A DNA stretch of 64,000 nt from Nocardia blacklockiae (lineage in GTDB: Bacteria > Actinomycetota > Actinomycetes > Mycobacteriales > Mycobacteriaceae), in contig NZ_JADLRJ010000002.1 in NCBI RefSeq assembly GCF_015477355.1, positions 434,001 to 498,000 on the forward strand. Direction: 5' to 3'. A program made the position numbers and the translations under genes. The stretch's first letter is position 1; each line of letters opens with the position of its first letter. A model generated the notes under the pieces. The model had not been told where the DNA came from and made no database searches. It saw nothing but the letters and a program-made list of their open reading frames with translations. Shown here piece by piece: positions 28,001 to 35,337 of this stretch.

Positions 28001-31000
28001 GCCGGGCCGGTCAGGCTCGGGACGGCCGGGGTCGGCCGGGGTCGGGTCTGGTGGTTCGTCGCCGCGGCCGTCGGACCCGTCCCCGAACAGCTCGCGCCGC
28101 AGCTGCGCGAGGTGGTCCTGCAGGCGCTGGAAATCCTCGGCGATCTCCTGTTCGTGGCGGCGGAACTCGGCCTCGATCGCCGCCATGCGGTCGCGGTGCG
28201 CCTGCTCCTGCCGTGCGGTGTCGGCGTTCTCGTCGGGTTGCCGGGGCTGCTCCCCGAACAGCTCGCGGCGGACGTCCTCGAGCCGGTTCACCAGGTGCGC
28301 GAGTTCGTCCGCGGCACGGCCGGCATTGCGCAGGAACGCGTCGTTCAGCGCCGCCAGTTCGCGCTGCAGCGTGGATTCGATCGCCCTGTCGGACAGCTCT
28401 TGTCGCAGTCGGCGGATGTGCTCCATCAACTCGTCGTGCTGCCGCTGCGCCTGCTCGGCATTGCGGCGCATCGACTCGTCCAGCTCGGCGGTTTCGCGCC
28501 GCGTCGTCTCCTCGATCGCACGGTCCGACAGGTCCTGCCGCAGTCGGCGAATGCGTTCCATCAACTCGTCGTGCTGCCGTTGGGCCTGCTCGGCATTGCG
28601 GCGCATCGACTCGTCCAGTTCGGCGAGGGCACGCTGTGCCGCCGACTCCGGGTGCGGGGACTCCGAACGCGGCCCCTCGGCATTCGCGTCGCTCGGTTCG
28701 TCCGTAGTGCCCAGCAGCTCCTGCCGCGCGTTATTCAGTGCGTCGTCGAGCCGCGCGAATTCCTCGGCACCCGCGCCTGTCTCGCGCGGAAGCGGTTCGC
28801 CCGGGGCGGCCTCCGACAGCTCTCGACGCAGCTGCTCAATACGATCCATCAACTCGTCGTGCTGCTGCTGTGCCTCCTCGGCGCGCCGACGCATCGACTC
28901 GTCCAACTCGGCCAGTTCGCGTCGCACGGCATCCGGGCGCGACGACTCGGCACCCGACTCTTCCTGCGCGGCAACGGCCTTCGCATGCTCATCGGCGTCG
29001 GCCGCCGCAGGCTCGGAAGGTTCTTCCCGCCTCGGATTCTCAGCTTTCGGCGATTCACCGCCCTTGGGCTCATCGCTGTCGACACCGGTACGAGGCGGCG
29101 CAGGCGTTTCCCCCTGCGGCCCAGCCGATTCCGGTGGCGTCCCACCGGCCGGAGCCGGTCCGGGCGGCGTTTCGGCAGGCCCGTCCCCCGAGCCCACGGG
29201 CGGATCGGCGACCGGCAGACCACGGTCCGCGTGCGCCAATCGGTCTGCGAGAGCGGCCAAGCGGTTGATCTGCTCCTGGCGCTGACGTACCTCGTCGCGG
29301 AGTTCGTCGGCCGCCGCGTCCAGGTCCGCCGGACCCTCGTGTTTGTCGATGCGCCCGTCGCGGTAGGCCTCGTACACCTTGACGAACGACGGGTCGCTGG
29401 GATCGGGCAGGTCGACGCCGACGAGCCGAGACCAGTCGGCGCCCGGCCGCGGCCGCAGCCGCGGATCGTTGTCCGGATTCGGCGGCGCGCCAGGGCCGTC
29501 CGCGTCGGTGCGGGCCGCCGCGTCCGCCACCGCCCGGCAGAAGTCCAGCGGGTCACCGGATCGCAGCGCCTCTTCGACCAGACCGCGCAACGCGGGCAGC
29601 GCGTCGGTGTCGTGCACGGGCGCCTCGGCGTCGGCGACCCGCGGATCGGCGGCGCGATCACCGCGCGGCACTTCCGAATACGGGTCGATGTCGATCAGCG
29701 CGGCCGCGTACTCGGCGAGCGCGTCCCGCACGCGCTGGTGCTCGCCCATCCGCTGCAACTGGCGAATCGTCTTGCGCAGCCGCTCCGGATCCAGCCCGCT
29801 GGAGTCGCCGTTGCGGACCTTGCGGCGGGCGCCGCTGTCCGCGTCGGTGCGGTAGGTGTCCGGATAGAGCTTGGTCTCCGGGTGCGGCTCGCCGGCCGGG
29901 TGCGTGCGCTCGTCGTATCCGGAGTCCAGGCGTTCCGCGAGCCGGCGGCGGGCGGCGTCCACCGCGTCGGCGTCGCCGCTCCGCAGTTGCTTCGCGTAGG
30001 CGGTGAGCGCCTCGAACTGCTGGCGGGCCAGTGCCTTTCGGACCTTCGGGTCGGTGATCCGGTCGGCCAGCGTGTCCGCCGTGAGTTCCGCCTCCGACAA
30101 CCCGAGCAGCTGCGCGAGCGGCGCGCGCTTCTGCTGCAGGAGATTGAAGGTCTGGATGTCGTTCATCGACCGCGCGTAGTCGGTGAGCGCCTCGATCTGC
30201 CCGGCGCGCACCGCGTTCTGCAGTTTCAGGTCGCGAATCAGTTGCGGCCCTTGATCGGGATCGAGCAGCCGCAGCACGTCGGCCGGGCCGAGCCCGAGAT
30301 CCCTTGCCGCGGCGACTAGTTCGCGCAGCGCTTCCTCGGGTGTCAGCGGCGGCGTGAGATCGACTGCGTCGCCGTCGGTTCCGTGGGTCGAGTCGGCATC
30401 CACCGTGTGCGGCACCGGCCGCCAGGGGCGCTCGGCGGGCTGGACCGGTTCTCCGTCGGCGCCGGTGTGCGGGGCCTCCGGATCACGCACCATCGTGACG
30501 ACCAGCTCGCGGCCGTCGACCGTGGTGCGGATGTGCCGCACCTCGGGCGTACCGGCGGGATCCAGGAAGAGTTCGCCGGACGGATCCTGCCGCACCTGCC
30601 GGTAGTCGGCCACCACCTCGCCGTCGGCGAACTGCCGGGCCAGTTCCGCGTCACCGGCGAGCACGTCGGCCAGCACCTCGTCGCGCCCGCGCGGCCCGTC
30701 GACGACGACCAGCCGATCGGGTTGGCCGTCGCCGACAGGAACTCGGGCGCACTGCGGATCGAGCTGTTCACCGACGGGCGGCGGGTCCGCCGGAGGCAGG
30801 CGATCGGCCGCGGCCGCCGCGAACTCGGCGAGCCGCTCGGCCCGGGCGACATTGTCGGCGCGCAGCCGATCCAGGGTCTCGGCGATGTGCCGCGGGTCGA
30901 CCTCGTCGAAGCCGCGGCCGAACATCTGTGCCCACGTGGACAATTCGTCGCGGAGCTGGTCGCGTCGCAGCGCGTGCTCGAAGTACGCGGGCAGGCCGGT

Positions 31001-34000
31001 GTCGCGGCCCAGTTCCGGATTCTCGCCGACGTGGCCCCACTGCGGCAGGGGGTCCGCGCCATTGCCGACCGGTTCGGCCGTGAGCAGACCCGGGTCGCCG
31101 TTGCGGGCGGCGATCAGCTCGAGCAGGAAGTGGCCCATCGGGTCGTCGTCGAACAGGCTGCGCGGCACCTCGCCCTTCGGGACCGGAGTGGCGTTGCCCG
31201 CGGAGCCGTCCGCGTCCCCGTCCTCGAGTTCCAGGCGCGGCGTGCCGTCGTCGTCGCGCCAGCGGTACGGGGTCTCGACCTCCTCGGTGTACCGCCGGAC
31301 CACGTCCGCGAGGCCCTCGATCGCCGACGTCTCCCGCAGGCAGCGGTACGCCTCTTCCTCGAGGACGCGGCGGATGGTCTCGGGACTGTCGTCGGGAAGC
31401 GAAATGCCCAGTCGCTCCGCCATTTCCGCGAGGGTTTCGTCCGCGGGCGGCGGGCCGTCGGGTGGCTGCGGGGGCTCTTCGGCGGGCGGCGATACCGGTT
31501 CGTCGCCGCGGTCGTCCGACACCCGCTGCAAGTCCACGGCCTCGTCGAAGGTGATCAGGTCGCGGTTCTGGAGGTCGCCGATGATCCGGTCGCGGACCTC
31601 CGCGTCGCCGGTCTGGTCGAAGACTTCGCGGAACGCGGCCCGGGCCTCGTCCGGGGAGAGCAGGCCGAGGCGGGCCATGTCGCCGACGACGCGGCGGCGC
31701 AGTTCCGGATCGTCCGCGACGCCCAGCAGGGCGTCGAGATCCCGCTTCGCCTCCTCCTGGGTGAGCCGGCCGCGCTCCAGCTCGCCGACGATGTTCTCGT
31801 GGGTGAGCGCCGGATCGCCCTCGGTGACCTCGGGCCGGTACTCGTTGCCGTCGGAGTCGAACAGCGGCACGTGTTCACCGGCCTGGATCGCCATCCGCGC
31901 CGACAACCGGCCCAGGATCGGCAGGTGCTCGCGGTTCAGCCAGGCGAGCGCGCCCTCTTTGAAGATGCGGGCGACCGGCAGGCTGCCGTCACCGCCGCCG
32001 TCGTCGGCGGGCCTGGCGACCGGGCCGTCCGGCGGCGGGTGCGCGGGCGCCTGGTGGGGCGGCGGGTCGACCAGGTCGGGGGCGTGCACGACGCCGTCCC
32101 GGACCGCGGCCTGCCCCTTGGAATCGAGACCGGACCCGGAGGGGTACTTGGGCAGATCCTGGTCGAAGCCGCGATTGAACACCTTGCGCAGGCGGTCCCA
32201 GGCGCGGCGGAGGGCGCCCTTCTCCGGAGGTGCGTCGTCGGTGCGGGCCGGTGAGCCGTCGGGCGAGTCGGGTGTGACGGGTTTCCACCCGCCCGCCCCG
32301 TCGGGCACGACCGTCAGCGGGACTTCCTCGCCGTCGATCTCCACGACGATCTCGCGCGCGCCTTCGGGCATCTCGACCGACGTGGGCTCGAGGGTATCGG
32401 AATCGCCTGTGCCCGTGGGGTCCTCGGTTTTTCCGGTGCCGTCGGGATCGTGACTGCCGCCCGCTCCGTTGTCGCCCGGGTCGCCGGGCGGCCCGGCGGG
32501 CGGACGCGGCGGACTCGACGGCGGTTCCTTGCCGCCCCCGCCCCCACGCGCCGGAACCTGGCGCGGTGCCGATTCCCCGCTGCCCACCGCCACCGGGGCG
32601 ACGAAAGGCGCGGAACCGTCGGAACCACCGGCCTGCCCATCGGCGTCGCTCCCATCACGAGAACCTCTCGCGCCGTTCGCTTCCTGCCCATTGGACGCCG
32701 CTCGCACACCCGGCTGCTGTTCACCACGCGGTGCGGGGGCGGCGGCCCCGGCACGCCGCTCGGAACTGGTTGTCTCCGAACGGTTCTCGTTCCCCGCGCG
32801 AGACTGCTCTCCGCCAGCCCCTGGCCGGTCACCGCCTCGCGTTTGCTCACCGGTACGCGAGTCGTCCCCAGCTCGCGATTGCGCACCGGTACGTGACTCG
32901 TCTCCAGTCCGCGATTGCTCACCGGCACGCGACTGGTCTCCGGCACGCGACTGCTCACCAGCGCGTGGTTGTTCTCCACCGGTGCGCGTCTGCTCACCGC
33001 CCGCGCGACCGTCGCCGACACGGCCGTCGGTACCGGGGCGCGACCCGGCAGCCGACGCGCGGGACTGGTCCGTGCCGTCGCCCGCCACCCGCACATCGCT
33101 GGCCCTCGGCGTCGTGGAAGACGCACCGGTGCTGGAATTTTGGCCGCTGCCTGTAGCAGGAGTGGCACCGGATCCCGGAGCCACCGGGGCCGAACCGGCC
33201 GCCGCCGGGCCTGTGGCTCCGACCAACGGCGTGGCACCGTTTCCGGCCGGATCGGCAACGCCTTTCCCACCGTCCGTCTCGCCCTTCGACGCACCGCCGT
33301 CGGCACTCGAACCGTCGCCGACCTGTGGTGCCGCGCCCGCCCGAGGCTCATGCGAACCCCCAGCCTTACCAGCATCGCCCGAGGTTCCGGCCTCGCCCGG
33401 TGTGCCGGTCTTGCCGGAGGTGTCAGCCTTGTTCGAGGTTCCGGAGTCACCGGTGTGATCGGTCGAACCCCCCTCGCCCGGAGTGGACTCGCCCCGCGGC
33501 TGCGCACTACCGGCCTGGGCACCCTGGGGACCCGCGTCACCCGCCCTACCCGAATCCGAAGCTCCGGACTCGCCGGGCGAACTCCCCTGGCTTGCAGGGG
33601 CTTCGCCTTGGTTCGACGGACCGGCGGATTGGTCCGTACCCGGTGAGGTGTCGCCGCCTTCGCCACCCGGCTCGGCCTTTCCGGTGCTCGCGCCCGGGGT
33701 GCCGGGCGCGGCATTGCCGTCGGAGTTCTGCTGTCCCGCGCCGGTATCGGCACCGGCGTTCTCCGGAGCTGAGCCCTGTCCGTCGCTTTCGGGCGGCGCA
33801 CCGGCAGCTGCCGGTTGCACCGGATCACCGGTCTTCGGAGCGCCTGTGCCTTGCGAATCGCCGGGTTGCTGTGTGCCTCCGCCGGTTCCGTCGGAATCCC
33901 CGGACGTACCAGCACCCTGCGAGCCACCGGTTCCTTCCGGCGCACCAGCGCCCTGCGGGCCACCCGTTCCTCCCGGCGCACCAGCGCCCGACGGGCTACC

Positions 34001-35320
34001 CGTTCCCTCCGGCTCACCAGCGCCCTGCGGGCTACCGTCACCCTCGGGACTTCCGGGTGCAGTAGAACCCGAATTCCCCGCGTCGCCTTGCGGATTCGAC
34101 CCGCCCGGGGATGCGCCGTTGCCTGGTGTGCCACCGGACGCGCCGCCGGATGCCCCCTGCACATTCGACTCTCCGCTACCGTTCTGGCCGCCCGGGGCGT
34201 TTCCGGCGCGGCCCGAGCCGGGGTCGGCGGAGGAGCTGCCGTCGCCGCCGCCGGGGGCGCCGCCTGTGCCGCGGTTGGCGCCCGACATCTCGTCGAAGAG
34301 GTTGTTCATCCGGGTGCCGAAGCCCGGACGGTTGGCCAGGTCGGGGTTGCGGCTCTGCCAGAAGTGCGTGGCGCCGGCCTTGTTCGCGCCGCTGAGGGCG
34401 CCGTTGGAGGCGCCCGCGGTGAACATCAGCGGATCGATCCCGGCGGCCTTGGCGTTCTCCCAGGCCTTGTCGAAGCCGTATTTGTAAGTGTCGATGGCCA
34501 TTTGGGTGCCGGTGGCGGCCACGTAGCCCGCGCCCGCGCCGACCAGGCCCGCGCCGGTGCCGGTGAGCGCGCCGCTGAGTACCTTGCCGCCCAACGAATC
34601 CCCGAGTTTGCGGCCCAGCGCGTGCCCGAGCTTGTCGCCCAGCGGACCGGCCGCCGCGCCGCCCGCCGCGGAACTGACCGTCGTGACCGCGACCTGCTCC
34701 CAGTTGATGTCCTTCCGGTGCCCCTTGTCCACCTGGTAGGCCTGGATACCGAGCTCCTGCAAAGTGCCCAGCGCGGTGTCGATGGCGACGTGCTTGGCGA
34801 GGAACTTCAAGGTCGCGGACGAGATCAGCTTGCTGACGATCCGCCGCACCGCCTGCTGCAACCCCTGACTGAGGAGCCGCAGCCCGATGCGGGTGCCGGC
34901 GATGGCCGCGGCCTCCACCGCGGGCGCGGTCGGCGGGAAGATCCACGCGGCCGCGATCTCCGCGGCCAGCAACCCCAGCGACGTGATGAACATCAGCTGG
35001 GTGTATTCGATCTCGGTGCCCACGCTGTCGGCCGTCTCGGCCACCGCGTCGAAATGCTTGGCGAGCTGCTCCAGCGAGGCCTCGCCGTGCAGCAGCTGGT
35101 CGAAGGCCTTGGTGATCTTCTCGATCCCCTCGCCCTGCGGATAGGCGGCCAGCGACGCCGCCTTGGCGTCCTCGATGTCGGCCAGGATGTCGCGCAGGTC
35201 GGCGGCCGCGGTACGCCACGGCTTGCCGACACCGTTCCACATCCGGTCCGGGTCGCCGTCGGGCCATTCGGAGCCGGCCACCCACTCCAGCCAGGCGAGC
35301 CAGCCGGGTAGCTCAGCCAT
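16094..35320 (-). CDS. Giant CpnT-like T7SS-associated modular protein (6408 aa)
   Basis: Continuous frame from ATG 35320. Residues 1-~330: secretion domain with WLEWVAGSEWPDGDPD and FPPTAPAVEAAAI. ~340-1000: Gly/Pro/Ser low complexity with SRAG(D/E)Q-type repeats. ~1000-2100: helical linkers. ~2120-2410: coiled-coil repeats with LDESMRRNAEQAQRQHDEL. ~2510-2730: zincin with HEFGH at 2628-2632 and downstream EAIAEAF. ~2770-2895: ADP-ribosyltransferase-like module starting LYRGIP. ~4200-4410: second zincin, HELGH at 4320-4324 and EALADAF. ~5480-5710: second coiled-coil array. ~5860-6220: proline-rich tract. The last ~170 residues are an unrecognised domain ending NRRERIFAR. It follows WXG100-like and YbaB-like genes. 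Surface exposure or delivery through T7SS is inferred. Assembly error is unlikely to create such a long frame, but the repeats deserve long-read confirmation. Confidence 0.93.
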   Translation of the reverse strand: MAELPGWLAWLEWVAGSEWPDGDPDRMWNGVGKPWRTAAADLRDILADIEDAKAASLAAYPQGEGIEKITKAFDQLLHGEASLEQLAKHFDAVAETADSVGTEIEYTQLMFITSLGLLAAEIAAAWIFPPTAPAVEAAAIAGTRIGLRLLSQGLQQAVRRIVSKLISSATLKFLAKHVAIDTALGTLQELGIQAYQVDKGHRKDINWEQVAVTTVSSAAGGAAAGPLGDKLGHALGRKLGDSLGGKVLSGALTGTGAGLVGAGAGYVAATGTQMAIDTYKYGFDKAWENAKAAGIDPLMFTAGASNGALSGANKAGATHFWQSRNPDLANRPGFGTRMNNLFDEMSGANRGTGGAPGGGDGSSSADPGSGRAGNAPGGQNGSGESNVQGASGGASGGTPGNGASPGGSNPQGDAGNSGSTAPGSPEGDGSPQGAGEPEGTGSPSGAGAPGGTGGPQGAGAPEGTGGSQGAGTSGDSDGTGGGTQQPGDSQGTGAPKTGDPVQPAAAGAPPESDGQGSAPENAGADTGAGQQNSDGNAAPGTPGASTGKAEPGGEGGDTSPGTDQSAGPSNQGEAPASQGSSPGESGASDSGRAGDAGPQGAQAGSAQPRGESTPGEGGSTDHTGDSGTSNKADTSGKTGTPGEAGTSGDAGKAGGSHEPRAGAAPQVGDGSSADGGASKGETDGGKGVADPAGNGATPLVGATGPAAAGSAPVAPGSGATPATGSGQNSSTGASSTTPRASDVRVAGDGTDQSRASAAGSRPGTDGRVGDGRAGGEQTRTGGEQPRAGEQSRAGDQSRAGEQSRTGDESRTGAQSRAGDDSRTGEQTRGGDRPGAGGEQSRAGNENRSETTSSERRAGAAAPAPRGEQQPGVRAASNGQEANGARGSRDGSDADGQAGGSDGSAPFVAPVAVGSGESAPRQVPARGGGGGKEPPSSPPRPPAGPPGDPGDNGAGGSHDPDGTGKTEDPTGTGDSDTLEPTSVEMPEGAREIVVEIDGEEVPLTVVPDGAGGWKPVTPDSPDGSPARTDDAPPEKGALRRAWDRLRKVFNRGFDQDLPKYPSGSGLDSKGQAAVRDGVVHAPDLVDPPPHQAPAHPPPDGPVARPADDGGGDGSLPVARIFKEGALAWLNREHLPILGRLSARMAIQAGEHVPLFDSDGNEYRPEVTEGDPALTHENIVGELERGRLTQEEAKRDLDALLGVADDPELRRRVVGDMARLGLLSPDEARAAFREVFDQTGDAEVRDRIIGDLQNRDLITFDEAVDLQRVSDDRGDEPVSPPAEEPPQPPDGPPPADETLAEMAERLGISLPDDSPETIRRVLEEEAYRCLRETSAIEGLADVVRRYTEEVETPYRWRDDDGTPRLELEDGDADGSAGNATPVPKGEVPRSLFDDDPMGHFLLELIAARNGDPGLLTAEPVGNGADPLPQWGHVGENPELGRDTGLPAYFEHALRRDQLRDELSTWAQMFGRGFDEVDPRHIAETLDRLRADNVARAERLAEFAAAAADRLPPADPPPVGEQLDPQCARVPVGDGQPDRLVVVDGPRGRDEVLADVLAGDAELARQFADGEVVADYRQVRQDPSGELFLDPAGTPEVRHIRTTVDGRELVVTMVRDPEAPHTGADGEPVQPAERPWRPVPHTVDADSTHGTDGDAVDLTPPLTPEEALRELVAAARDLGLGPADVLRLLDPDQGPQLIRDLKLQNAVRAGQIEALTDYARSMNDIQTFNLLQQKRAPLAQLLGLSEAELTADTLADRITDPKVRKALARQQFEALTAYAKQLRSGDADAVDAARRRLAERLDSGYDERTHPAGEPHPETKLYPDTYRTDADSGARRKVRNGDSSGLDPERLRKTIRQLQRMGEHQRVRDALAEYAAALIDIDPYSEVPRGDRAADPRVADAEAPVHDTDALPALRGLVEEALRSGDPLDFCRAVADAAARTDADGPGAPPNPDNDPRLRPRPGADWSRLVGVDLPDPSDPSFVKVYEAYRDGRIDKHEGPADLDAAADELRDEVRQRQEQINRLAALADRLAHADRGLPVADPPVGSGDGPAETPPGPAPAGGTPPESAGPQGETPAPPRTGVDSDEPKGGESPKAENPRREEPSEPAAADADEHAKAVAAQEESGAESSRPDAVRRELAELDESMRRRAEEAQQQHDELMDRIEQLRRELSEAAPGEPLPRETGAGAEEFARLDDALNNARQELLGTTDEPSDANAEGPRSESPHPESAAQRALAELDESMRRNAEQAQRQHDELMERIRRLRQDLSDRAIEETTRRETAELDESMRRNAEQAQRQHDELMEHIRRLRQELSDRAIESTLQRELAALNDAFLRNAGRAADELAHLVNRLEDVRRELFGEQPRQPDENADTARQEQAHRDRMAAIEAEFRRHEQEIAEDFQRLQDHLAQLRRELFGDGSDGRGDEPPDPTPADPGRPEPDRPGGGAHRLPNENHSGTTDPGVGKSDDVDVPPGGEDRQPDAADKRPAPDGDTTEVPTDPEHRSEGDEWSNLIPSEIADELSRRYGLEVFGFDSEGVDPEIVRDIARATDAMLGTYRQIDLRRVGIGDINPMAKARRGIDPETGRLVTESITFNRRYAGDAAAFRDKIAQAVDIDWFRRGVERDPVYAVMVHEFGHALDYAGQLRAGDDLEYQLFRHFAQTHPDRPMSDFPAWLGQLSDRSFNGIENPDGTVTPDDTLHEREAIAEAFVDVEINGENASEPARFIYDRLLLESLSGDSPLPARDVAPGTDHADSPEVPAGERDGDVLHEGNLPEGGTPLYRGIPRLLADGTTNPAYEHARNGTAKPRGDQDVSAEDHIWNKSDVSDSTSWTRDVDAAKVFAHGDGIILEWRTGLPPDGATWKFKPILDFEPNFAQVLIQGTLNDARAVRFVAEGSGPEQEPPVGAPSEPPREKSGAGVQGERSAPGEPSGAISAAATPDRVADSGADRAEGVDATSPENLSEQGESGVDAAEGPLPQQESARGLRQVQEEVRRAVYGEDTQPEGWSSRAPDEATSQVWDVLARNSIGREALATLRDAGAGVRFEGEGDTFNGRTMDVTVGDTGRHRLSQAAAVVRAGALAESVLAGDVEVTPERIRATDRGEFVAARVRAEAAAFGREAEFLREASDAGYDTERRSARNLGDSSYDVVDAAHDRALRAVYLDAYDSAVDAARQRQPGLSEQQLREVGRRAGTDALLADGRFDSPNYPTHDGSYREVHGREWDAAQRRDVVDGMPEHVPPTPESARRLRQLVREHAAATRRLRQLEADWERAWVHGADGRHQDAPSDPDVVVQLLHDKGMFQPGSPTQALLINVTGRLVQAHADRALIHQAIADHVGRDVLKTLAAEAGRADALLTEGQPADLVRVAVDDTGVVRVAPEPTTRVDEPNHAARQGKSEVWHRPGDPQQTYARLSERARAALDTGGAPVVDELLRSARAKGPLTRWAAAVLERHGVDIRLSPHSRAMVESNGHPTGDSRWDRRGPATGYDPATNTLLLTTDTGMYGHDAHDRIAELVRTAVLVDGLRGEAGPVDILTMTRDEYVAAMLDRSAEAYAAAALDRMDATGSDTYEMETRIRQRIGMDRVESVYRKAHNEALRTTAKAYPKNAAAEADHRAAAHRVGVRAVRDHLAAEGPWPDQKTFAEKNFAEFHAAAWDRANGYPPSAPPSLGRIDVDTPQRHNMAARSFVVEIETLRMLRETGRGVPVGPAERAYTDAYDKAYRKAARAAARTADAPPPERAAYEAGVKAVRNHIDKVGLAAAETIFDVARAAGDEPRLHWGQAPRDMTAPENHENHAPAKQPASAEEAAQTAAAARRMLEGIAAHRPGGEVMTANTARHRTGSYDDPREVLVVIADPGGHIDALDELAAARPEFADALWDGSHRIDYRTVEMGADGQPHIRHVDAAEAEGVYRKPSNTEAQAQLLDHYLRYRSEGRTRLGYDAWLRQLGDAAFHTRHYLDNSGWRPRYRERPGHFGGDFLQEGFRLAASDPSIGPPHPAHVARQLVMRRIPLAAEVGIPNRDRADHNIVPFDVDGIQMTVRLERDGVGNWRLPEPGTRGDFTDILARHLGGMSDSDHRKLVNRIAALLADGSAELRPQAERGGPLRQLADRLGWRRSGAENGSGAEGSGARAPEQGSLGDDGSGRRGLPGDEDRGADAAAAPPLLDRNTREHNGVSVQRHEAHPEPAADSAPDNRQVPVDDKWARLDRDGVLLELQFQHPGLEIHGFDGDVDVATVREFARAVDEMLTAHPEIDLRRVDIAPLDGDRHGQAVWRKRADGTYYAESITLDRHLATHPEEFRAAKQRAETSGHSPRGVADRPVYATIVHELGHALDYAGGKRARDVAEDALLAHYQATRPDGDAAGYLDWVNQLSGYSFDRGVLDPGEALADAFLEVTLNGRNASEPARVLHAVLTGEAARSGDASRNPLGESNAEAHGRGADDARGPESAADPPDRVAAQLRELSEAYGIPPRDLRPERLGDALDRITGPHAERDRARLTDLAEKYWRAMDAEASARRQAEIERFTAERAEAVRALEEARAARASALRGMRVDEAELAPRPDPNRPHLRPLDETIDALYNRAVAATEVDEWGRRVERLAQAARDYNAAAARLDEVDDILSALKQDPPARFRLFGEIDDQPLWPRGTDDQPPGTAHPDNNAPDPATPTTDPQGGGGSKQPPADPPTPMSPDDPGDSTQDPADRWANAEYDRLMQERRELVRELEFWRVKLEDRLARVPDGERLLAARGDRARLAHEVLMRYGDAVIRHVDVEPFGEDAEGHFDRSAEPLDIEYRRETLAKVVAAAQEVFRLQDRLRLTDHRIRELGNSGAVDRPPTREVADELDRLARERAEELLRIKPRRGMRDDLAQRLGLVDENGTVREDELAHDGLPDTLDRLRADHPDRAAEIAALRDAAHDTNLAHNKIGRLQDEMARLAGVWRRQVEDAGGRMITDTVGLVEGPDRSRIIVLGARDALGSSSRQHYDDALAHVLDHSAAVAQAMTRPETTVEYRRVTADRADHVEVRNLMGPDVRRFSTGWQGGRRVDVTLWRPEHGAWRPVNPAKPDIHTGGTAPTVPKKFKPRDLPEGVSGWAVDPAQAAIEAPFVDHPAGAIPEELLPRIPGGEPGDPGIPTYEVPYSGVVYNTMRIILETAKLSGFTWYNDPDHPGRIKPGFKGHYWFRAKPSEAQPMVREIDPGALTDDNGEVDPGFVRQQLAREQEWARVQQWADREYARYRADDADTDVDRIAEGLDRHRREQRAAAARDVVDEVRTQLVDGHRGIDPRGDVDAQLLRIDDEINRVADELADRFDGADPELMRGTVADIRDLLLDDGDPEAIADVLAPHMRVDVPDLGRDELVQIKDHLMRDLHLVLDPDTRQLTRRCLDAVADVAEAWNRLVAGEPLPSDILLLRDALAESRFLAVNEGATWHEANSYVAAKDGLHWDANRPPRTDWRAEIPYAPPSQTLRMQNGDNGSGANALPDTPPRGPGGSGGALPRGEENGPSAVVERELRALDEALRHHAAEADREHQNLLQHLAELEAQMHARFDALEAGEGSAPPADAQSRPVGKQEVPGTPQEIVDRELRALDEAFRRNAAEAEREHQRLLAHLAELEAQMHARFDELEARWDDDSHTPSPSTEGQNPGPTPSDGSTSPARQHDPEGPREVVARELRALDEALQRNLSEAERDHQRLLQHLDALQQQMRARFDQLEAGVPPNPSTDGVDATDTPSDDHPRTPPGDGEATGASSSGDRSRGKPSGAEENGTPSSGDTSHTPPGDRGEGSSASSMGEGTRSSTSEDGTRRSSRGDDNGEGGDRARTAGGDDGGTPPGGDGRNRGTEPDEGGPRRRGPVLRSHIPHPPHQYDFELPDVEPNAPVDQGPWLPPTPPEKPEPTNPPHPPQPPNPPRPPQPPNPPRPPHPPQPPTPRPPKPPQIPEPPQPPHTPRPPQPPQTPEPPQTPEPPRPPQPPHPPTPPWPPHPPHPPLPPHPPGNPWPPQPPGQPWPPQPPSHPEPPNQPRPPQPPGEPWPPQPPGVPWPPQPPGHPEPPQPPDQPQPPGQPLPPQPPGQPRPPGQPQPPQPPGQPWPPELPGQPWPPQPPGPPETPQPPGEPLPPQPPGQTWPPGQPQPAQPPGQSSPPDLPEQPWPPQQPGQPGQPWLPQSPGQPGPPQVPGQPLPPGQPAPPGQPWLPQLPGAPWLPGAPVPPTTWPPDVPIPPGVPVPPSGSGEAGQLTSPPGMADGPGSDAAQQVSGQSAPGSGTPMMPPGPPGVPGAPAAVQRNGKRRAMFTSAPKPANALILVQSYGGFGEFAQFDPRTGRLQPVGQGMQVPGGVFGELDGIPLVFYRGVDGLALRVGERLIDLESVGVAVVWEALGAKQNRFAVTIAGAVACDLRYRTVPPDHDVGLLIRDVCADPNRRERIFAR
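16640..17720 (-). repeat. Proline-rich repeat tract in giant gene 2
   Basis: About 360 codons dominated by PP(H/Q/E)PP and PGQPWPPQPP-like units. DNA units such as ggttggcccggggg recur many times. Such a tract would form an extended polyproline-II rod and may span the cell envelope or act as a stalk before the terminal domain (inference). Repetition at DNA level makes length variation between strains likely. Confidence 0.85.
18170..18870 (-). repeat. Three coiled-coil repeats, C-terminal array of giant gene 2
   Basis: Three copies of a ~60-70 residue unit with RELRALDEA followed by a heptad-rich HLAELEAQMHARFD segment, separated by Ser/Pro/Gly linkers. The pattern resembles the array at 28080-28960 (RELAELDESMRR...QHDEL), so both arrays probably derive from one ancestral module. 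Confidence 0.75.
28080..28960 (-). repeat. Coiled-coil repeat array in middle of giant gene 2
   Basis: About five consecutive units of the type AELDESMRRNAEQAQRQ followed by HDELMERIRRLRQ. Neighbouring units are nearly identical in DNA (compare 28380-28500 with 28510-28630). It lies just before the HEFGH module. Confidence 0.8.
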
Positions 35321-35337
35321 CGCCGCCTACTTCGAGG

